A stretch of 64,000 bases of DNA. Source: Antilocapra americana. Taxonomy: Eukaryota > Chordata > Mammalia > Artiodactyla > Antilocapridae. The position numbers and the translations under genes were made by a program. The stretch lies in NCBI GenBank assembly GCA_007570785.1, contig ML662442.1, forward strand, positions 35,413,818 through 35,477,817, in the 5' to 3' direction. Below the pieces are notes generated by a model. It made no database searches. It saw only the letters and a list, made by a program, of their open reading frames with translations, and had not been told where the DNA came from. Shown piece after piece: positions 58,105-64,000 of the stretch (position 1 is the first letter of the stretch; each line of letters starts with the position of its first letter).

Positions 58105-58464
58105 TATTTCATTCAATATCCTCCAAAGAGGAGGTTTTGAGTTCTGCCATGTAAATAGCAATAAAGCAAGGGCCAGGAGGGACACACAAAAAAAGCAGTC
58201 ACATTCCAACCCCCAAGGAGTGAGCAATCTAAGATAGAAAGATATATACATAGCCACCATATAAAGCAGAATGAATTGATGTTCTGTAAGAATGACTATC
58301 ACTAATGCCATGGGGGTAATATAGAAAAAGTACTACTCCAGGAGTAGGAGAGCAGAGCACAGCCACTCATCAAACACTGAAGAAGGTTCGTAGGAAACAT
58401 TATTTTAGAGGAACTGGAATATAGTAACGACAACAACAATAATAATAATGGTAATACCATGGCC

Positions 58465-58660
58465 TATAGACAACATTCATTGAGTATTGACCATGTGTCG
58501 GTGCTGGTCTAAGCACTTGCCATGAGTTATTTTCTTTAACCCTCATAACAGTTCATAGACTGGCATAGCTATCATCTCATTTTACCAACGTGGAAACTGA
58601 GGCACCAAGCATTTGCGCAGGCATCCTGCCTGGTAAGTGGCACAGTTAGGAAGGAGTTTA
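58465..58660 (-). repeat. MIR SINE, minus strand
   Basis: cattcattgagtattgacca, tctaagcacttgccatgagt, ctttaaccctcataacagtt and cgtggaaactgaggcacc match antisense MIR. Confidence 0.72.
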
Positions 58661-58793
58661 TGAAAGTAATTCAACTTGCAAGAGTATCTAGGAAAATGTG
58701 GCTAGGTAAATAGAACTATATGTGGAAATAATTTTCATCAAAGTTTGGGAATAAAATGAAGATATATAAAATACCATTCAAAGACCATTTATG

Positions 58794-59007
58794 CAGGGCT
58801 TCCCTGGTAGCTCTCAGATGGTAAAGAATCAGCCTGCAATACAGGAGACCTGGGTTCAATCCCTGGGTCGGAAAGATCCCCTGGAGAAGGAAATGGCAAC
58901 CCATGCCAGTATTCTTGCCCGGAGAATTCCATGGACAGAGAGGAGCCTGGCAGGCTACAGTCCATGGGGTCACAAAGAGTCAGACACGACTGAGTGATTA
59001 ACACCTG
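58794..59007 (+). repeat. Bov-tA SINE in LAMA4 intron 1
   Basis: Head gggcttccctggtagctctc, a B-box-like gggttcaatccc, body ggcaacccatgccagtattc and tail cagacacgactgagtgatta. Little diverged. Confidence 0.92.
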
Positions 59008-59124
59008 ACCTGTTAGATAAGTAGCATAAATTACATGCCCTACGTTACAGATTTTATTATAAGATTGCTGAAAAATAGAGAATTCCATTTGCTGTGATTC
59101 CAGAGTTCTCAGATTTAACCAGAG

Positions 59125-59660
59125 AAAAAAATTTTAATTGTGGTAAAATATACACAAAATTTACTATTTTAACCATTTTTAAATGACATTAGGTACATTC
59201 ACCATTCATATCACCCACTGCCATCCATTATCACCACCATCCATCTCCAAAGCTTTTTCATCTTCCCAACTGAAACTCAATACTGTATACATTAAATAAT
59301 AATTCCCATTAGCCTTTTCCCTAGGCCCTGGCATCCACCATTCTACTCTAGGTATCTAAGTGGAATCTACTTGTCTTTTCTTATCTCCCTTACTGCACTC
59401 ACTATAACATGTTCAAGGTTCATCCATTTTGTAGCATGTGTCCAAATTTCATTCCTTTTTAAGGCTGAATGATATTCTCTTCTATGTATATATCACATTT
59501 TGTTTATCTATCTACCTGTTAGTGGACATTAGTTGTCTCTACCTTTTGGCTGCTATGAAAAGTGTTGCTATGAACATTTGTCTACAATTATCCATTTGAG
59601 TCTCTTTCAGTTCTTTTGGGTATATACGTAGAAACAGAATTGCTGATCCTATGGAACAGA
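59125..59660. repeat. L1M-type LINE fragment in LAMA4 intron 1
   Basis: Old L1 text in order: tacacaaaatttactatttt, gttcaaggttcatccatttt, ccttttggctgctatgaaaa, gttcttttgggtatatacgt, agaaacagaattgctgatcc. Confidence 0.68.
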
Positions 59661-62279
59661 GAAAGTTTTGAAGCTCAGATTTTTATAGAGGCCAAGCAAA
59701 AAACAACTGGGCAGTGAAAGGAACATGTCCTATTAGTGATGGGGCCCAAGAAATAGCAGAGGAAGGGTGCCTCTTCTGGGGACACCCACCTCTGTGTTTA
59801 ACGAGAAGACAGAATCTGGATTATTCAGTGAAATTGCTGACTCAATTTTTTTAATGCCTTGTGGGAAGCACATCTGATGGTCCAGTTCAGCCTAAAGACT
59901 GTTTATTTGCAGTCCTCTGCTTTACATTTGAAATTCACCTTTCATCAAAGGCATGATGTGGGCATCTGGCCAGACAGATGTGGTAGGAATCCAGCTCCAC
60001 TACTTTCTAGCTGTTTGACTTTTAGGCAGATCAGCTCAGAGGCTTGGTTTGTGTGGTTTAAAATGAGTACAAATGTATTTGCCTTATTTGTGAAATTTAA
60101 GTGAAATTATGTATATAAGATGCCTAACTCAAATTTTCCCTCATTCTCTCTTCTCTCCTTCCCTCCTCACCCTCTTTCTTCCACTATCTGTTTTTATCTA
60201 CCTGCAAATTTAGGTTTGTAGTATCTGCTTATTTTCATCTAAATTTTTACTTATTCTGTAAATTTGATTACTCTCAACTTTTGCTTGTAAATTTGTTAAC
60301 TATTCAACACTGGAGAAGGAAACTAGCTTAATTATTATAATCACTGTATCCCTAATGGTTCTTTAAACATAATCTTTCCCCAGAAATCTGAGTAGTTAAG
60401 AGAAATGAATGAGTTTTTCAAAATCTCGAAAAAGTTAAACAAAAAGAAAAAATGCAGTAAATTTGATATGCAAGGACTATAACATTCCACCCCCCCATTT
60501 GCAATTAAATTCTCAATCAACTTGTTATAATTTCCTTAAACATATAATGACAAAATACTCCTCTCCTTTAGGAATGGAGTTTTTCCTTGCTCAAAGTAAC
60601 CATATGATGATGGCCAGACATAATTCTGAGACATTTGATTGATTAGAAACCATTAAAATCAGATCATCAGCACACGCTCTGGGTTCCAAAACTTAGCATT
60701 TCCAAACAATTACTTGTTTTCTAAAGCAAGTAATCTGCTACTTGACTGAGATATAGTCATCACATTGAAGAATATTTAAGTATCTGCTCCAGTGTTTGCC
60801 AAAGAGCAGCATTCTTTTTTCAGCTGTTTTTCTTTTTGCTCCTAGTGTGGTAAAAGTTAAATTCTGGGAAATGGTTTACTAAAGGGAAGTTTAACCACAG
60901 ATGTTTGTAATTCCAACTTAAGTTTCCCATCAAAGTCTTAATGAAATTCAGCTGCCAGCAGTTCAGCTCTGAATCTGAGTCTTTTTATCCTGAGAAACTT
61001 GGGGAAAACAGCATTCCAAAGATGAATGGTAGTGGGAAAATGTCCATATTAAAGTCCAAATCCTGTACACAAAGGAAAAAAAAAAAATACACGAAGAAAC
61101 AAATTCTCTTTTTAAAAAAAAATGAGAGAGAGAGAGGAGTGGTCAGCTGTACTTTGAGTAACATGCAATATGGCCCTCTTTTCACTTCCAGGAATTTCTT
61201 AGTTTGTGTGTTGTGTTTTGTTGGAAGCTAGAGATTCTACTGTTTACCTAAATGGAGTCAAGTATCAATGTTTATGACTCCATGGGAACCAATGAGTTGG
61301 AGAAATCCCATAACATTAAAAGCTGCATTAGCCCAAGTCTCTTGGAGCCTAGAGCAGTGATTCGTGCTGCATTCTACAACTAACAGGACTCTCAAGCACA
61401 GTGCAGACTCTGTATATTAACATTTATTTTGAAATTATGCCCTCCATTACATGGAGTGGCATGGTTACTTTAAAGGAAATCGGGATGTTTAGAGATCAAA
61501 GATGTGTTCACTCAAATTCACCGTGGACAGGACTGTTACATGCTATACTGCTGTCTATTTACAAAGTGAACTACAGCATGGCACCCTGCACTGAGCAGAT
61601 CTAAAAAGCCAAATGTGGGACCAAAGGAATGCATTACATAGACACCAGCAGAAGGCAAGACAAGTGTCTAGCAAAGCCTTGTATTGTGGGATGCCAGGGC
61701 TGTAGAACCATCTAGAATCATATCAAGAGCCAAAGCAAAATCAGGGTTTAAAATCATGGCTGGCTTCTTCTTCCATAGCAGAAGTATTCTATAGTGCCTT
61801 TCAAAGTTCACAGTCACAGTGTGTATGCTACCCTTTGATAAACAGTGCTATAATTTGACAAGCTAAGCATGCCCCAAGTGTAACCTCTCTTCCTGTCGGT
61901 ATGCTATTAGTCCTGGGAACAGCAGAGCAGTTCTGTCATCTGTGATTCTGTCAATCCCCAGGTCACAGGTGAGGTGCTAAGTGCCTGTTATTTGGAGGCT
62001 GAACTGAGTCTGAATGCCTGGAGACGGGCCAGTGTTTCTTTGTGGTGCATGAATGATTGCCTCATTCTGTATTGTTCCCTTGGAATTATTGTCTGTTGTG
62101 ATTAATGCCAGCAGACACCTTGAAATGCGACTTAAACCAGAGACAAGCCCTGAAGCCTCTACTGCAGCACAGAATTCAGCATAGAGGAGACATGTCTGAA
62201 TGCTAGCCAGTGGGTGGTTATCACTGGATGTGTAACTCTATTGGACCTTGCAATGGGAACCGTAAAATCAAAGGGATCA

Positions 62280-62420
62280 CAGGATATTAGCTCTAGAAGG
62301 GGAATTTAGGGATTCAAACCCTCTCATTTTATAGGTAAGGAAGTTGAGTCTTAGAGTGCTTCACTCAGGGACTCAAAGCTCATAAGCAGCAGTGCCAGGA
62401 ACCATGTCTTCTGACTTCCA
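62280..62420 (-). repeat. MIR-like fragment, minus strand
   Basis: ctctcattttataggtaagg, aagttgagtcttagagtgct, cactcagggactcaaagctc: a diverged antisense MIR core. Confidence 0.45.
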
Positions 62421-62502
62421 GCCTTATTTTATTTCAAATTGTTTCAAGGGACTTAATCATCCTTAGCTTTAGAACTGGGGATCACTAGGTGTTTTATATA
62501 CG

Positions 62503-62870
62503 TGTGCTGTGCTTAGTCGCTCAGCCGCGTCTGACTCTTTACAACCCCATGGACTATAGCCCGCCAAGTTCCTCTATGGGGATTTTCCAGTCAAGAATAC
62601 TGGAGGGGATTGCCATGTCCTCCTCTGAGGGATCTTCCTGACCCAGGGATCGAACCCAGTCTCCCACACTGCAAGTGGATTCTTTACCATTGGTGGTAAT
62701 GCCAATGCAGGAGACCTGGATCCCTGGGTCAGGAAGCCCCTGGAAAAGGAAATGGCAATCTACTCCAATATTCTTGTCTGGGAAATCCCATGAACAGAGG
62801 AGCCTGGAGGGCTATAGTCCTTAGGGTCACAAAAGAGTCAGACATGATTTAGTGACTAAACAACAACAAC
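62503..62870. repeat. Head-to-head pair of Bov-tA SINEs (inverted repeat)
   Basis: 62503-62691 is a minus-strand Bov-tA (tgtgctgtgcttagtcgctc to ggattctttaccat). It is followed at once by a plus-strand Bov-tA body at 62692-62870 (gtggtaatgccaatgcagga to gactaaacaacaacaac). The tRNA-like heads face each other, with part of the head missing from each. Confidence 0.88.
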
Positions 62871-62942
62871 TATATGTGTGTGTGTGTGTGTATGTGTGTG
62901 TGTGTGTGTGTGTGTGTATACATAGATAGATAGATATAGATA
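62871..62942. repeat. Compound microsatellite (TG)n-(TAGA/GATA)n
   Basis: An interrupted TG run at about 62874-62918 is followed by catagatagatagatataga. It directly follows the SINE tail, a common birthplace of microsatellites. Confidence 0.92.
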
Positions 62943-62981
62943 TCTTTAAGAAAAAAAACTGTTTACTTCTAATATACTATC

Positions 62982-63103
62982 CCTGGAGGAGGAAATGGCA
63001 ACCCACTACTGTATTTTTGCCTGAAGAATCCCATGGACAGAAGAGCCTAGTGGGCTACAGTCCATAGCGTTGCAGTCAGACATGACTAAGCAGGCATGCT
63101 TGC
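62982..63103 (+). repeat. Short Bov-A type SINE with perfect 11-bp target-site duplication
   Basis: Monomer-like piece from cctggaggaggaaatggcaa to gtcagacatgactaagcagg. Flanked by aatatactatc (62971-62981 and 63104-63114). Confidence 0.88.
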
Positions 63104-63199
63104 AATATACTATCACTTCACTACTGTTTCTAGTTAACCTTAAGTTGAATTATCAATAGGAAAGTCTCCTAGAATTGAGTAGAGTGGGAAAAAGCACTG

Positions 63200-63360
63200 A
63201 ACTGTGAGTCTTGAACTAACTATTCTGGTTCTTGGCCATTCCACTAACAACCATATCACCCTTATCAGTTAAAGGAACCTGAACAAGTCCCTTCACCTCC
63301 TGGGATGACTTGAAAAGAATAAAACGAAGTAAAGGTTAATGCAAGCAACAAAGTTCTATA
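63200..63360 (+). repeat. Possible MIR SINE (diverged)
   Basis: aaaaagcactgaactgtgag, cctgaacaagtcccttcacc and tcctgggatgacttgaaaag resemble a decayed sense MIR. Confidence 0.45.
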
Positions 63361-64000
63361 ATTGTCTAATAGATCAAATTATAAACTGTTAAAGAGAAGC
63401 CAACTTAAGGAACAGAATCACTCAGAGTCCAGCTGCTGTCCTAGTTAGAACCTAAAGATTTAGTATCCGAGCCTGAGGGAAACACAGGGTCCTGATCCGG
63501 TGAAGAGGGTGGATGGAATGGTTTAACAGAGTCCTTGTTCCTGCTCCCTCAGAACCCCAGGGGCATGGCTGAGGATGGAACGCAGAACAGAGCACTTTGC
63601 CCAGCCATAGACATGAGCCTTTCCAAGGTGACTCACCCAGGAGGTTCCCAGCCAGTACCCAGGACAGAGACCTAAGTGTATCCAAAGAACATTTATAGTC
63701 TCCCACATCGGGGTTCCTGGATACTGCTGTCTGCCCTCTCCAGACCCTTAAGGGTGACTCTAAGCATTAAGCTCCACATGGAAAAACAGGAAGTATGACA
63801 ACAGACAAGATGAGGGACAGGGGGACTCATGTCCATGTGTCTTCTAACACTTAAGTGACCTGTGACAGAGGGTCCAGAGAGGAGACTGTCTTTTCACTCT
63901 GCAAAAGGAAGGAAGAGCCAGTGAGAGATTACTGATTCATCATAAACACCAACTGAAATCACTGGATTATAATAGACACAGTATCACTGCTGCCAACTGA

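Larger units (their letters stand above)
53950..64000 (+). other. LAMA4: LAMA4 intron 1 (5' part; continues beyond the window)
   Basis: Begins GTACAG after the first coding exon. I looked for the second exon, which should encode the first cysteines of the EGF-like region, and did not find it. The interval contains SINE, MIR and old L1 copies listed separately, and otherwise unassigned AT-rich DNA (54071-55600, 55840-57860, 59661-62280, 63361-64000) with no recognisable gene. Confidence 0.75.

Noticed and set aside
57724..58311. 195-codon minus-strand frame
   Set aside because: The middle is a Bov-tA SINE and the flanks show no family; a shadow frame.
62871..62942. CRISPR-like or satellite array
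   Set aside because: Only simple TG and GATA repeats after a SINE tail; no spacers or regular units. No CRISPR-like array occurs anywhere in the window.
1..64000. A previously undescribed multi-gene system
   Set aside because: Apart from LAMA4 exon 1 and the NPM1 retrocopy, all long frames trace to known repeats; nothing indicates a cluster of cooperating genes.

Overview
The window is nuclear DNA of a ruminant (Pecora; cattle, sheep, goat or a relative). The evidence is the interspersed-repeat set. Bov-A2 and Bov-tA SINEs, BovB (RTE) LINEs and bovid L1 (L1_BT-type) tails occur throughout, on a background of older mammalian L2, MIR, MLT1 and L1M copies. There are no operons, CRISPR arrays or bacterial features. 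Most short open frames are shadows of repeats or chance. The exact species cannot be read from the sequence alone. There are two assembly gaps of exactly 400 N, at 33981-34380 and 46272-46671.

Only one real protein-coding gene is recognisable. The first coding exon of LAMA4 (laminin subunit alpha-4) lies at 53755-53949 on the + strand. It encodes the signal peptide and the start of the mature N-terminus and ends at a phase-0 splice donor. A CpG-rich stretch with a long polypurine tract lies upstream, and the main ATG is overlapped by a 7-codon upstream ORF. Everything from 53950 to the window end reads as LAMA4 intron 1; no second exon was found. The ~53 kb upstream is intergenic and repeat-rich.

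Layout. 1-6 kb: Bov SINEs, an MLT1 LTR and a probable class I LTR remnant. 7.4-9.7 kb: an L2 broken by a 72-bp L1 tail and a 535-bp solo LTR, then a truncated L1_BT. 10-14.4 kb: L2 and an old L1M containing a BovB fragment. 15-21.9 kb: Bov-tA and MIR copies and a 1.8-kb BovB. 23.2-24.8 kb: an NPM1 processed pseudogene broken by a Bov-A2 and by a 107-bp inverted copy of nearby L1M DNA. 24.8-27 kb: minus-strand Bov-tA, BovB and L1M. 28-33.7 kb: mostly unassigned, with a (TG)25 microsatellite. 33.75-34.5 kb: a 5'-inverted L1_BT containing gap 1. 36.5-39.1 kb: an old L2 hosting a Bov-tA and a 5'-inverted BovB. 39-53 kb: scattered SINEs, a BovB, L2 copies and gap 2. 53.3-64 kb: LAMA4 promoter region, exon and intron.

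No previously undescribed biological system was found. The most interesting signals are structural: two independent 5'-inverted LINE insertions, a near-identical 107-bp inverted templated duplication, a gap whose two edges are the same 16-mer, a solo LTR with perfect 6-bp target duplications, and the overlapping uORF at LAMA4. Repeat family names were assigned by recall of consensus sequences, not by a database search, and boundaries without stated target-site duplications are approximate.
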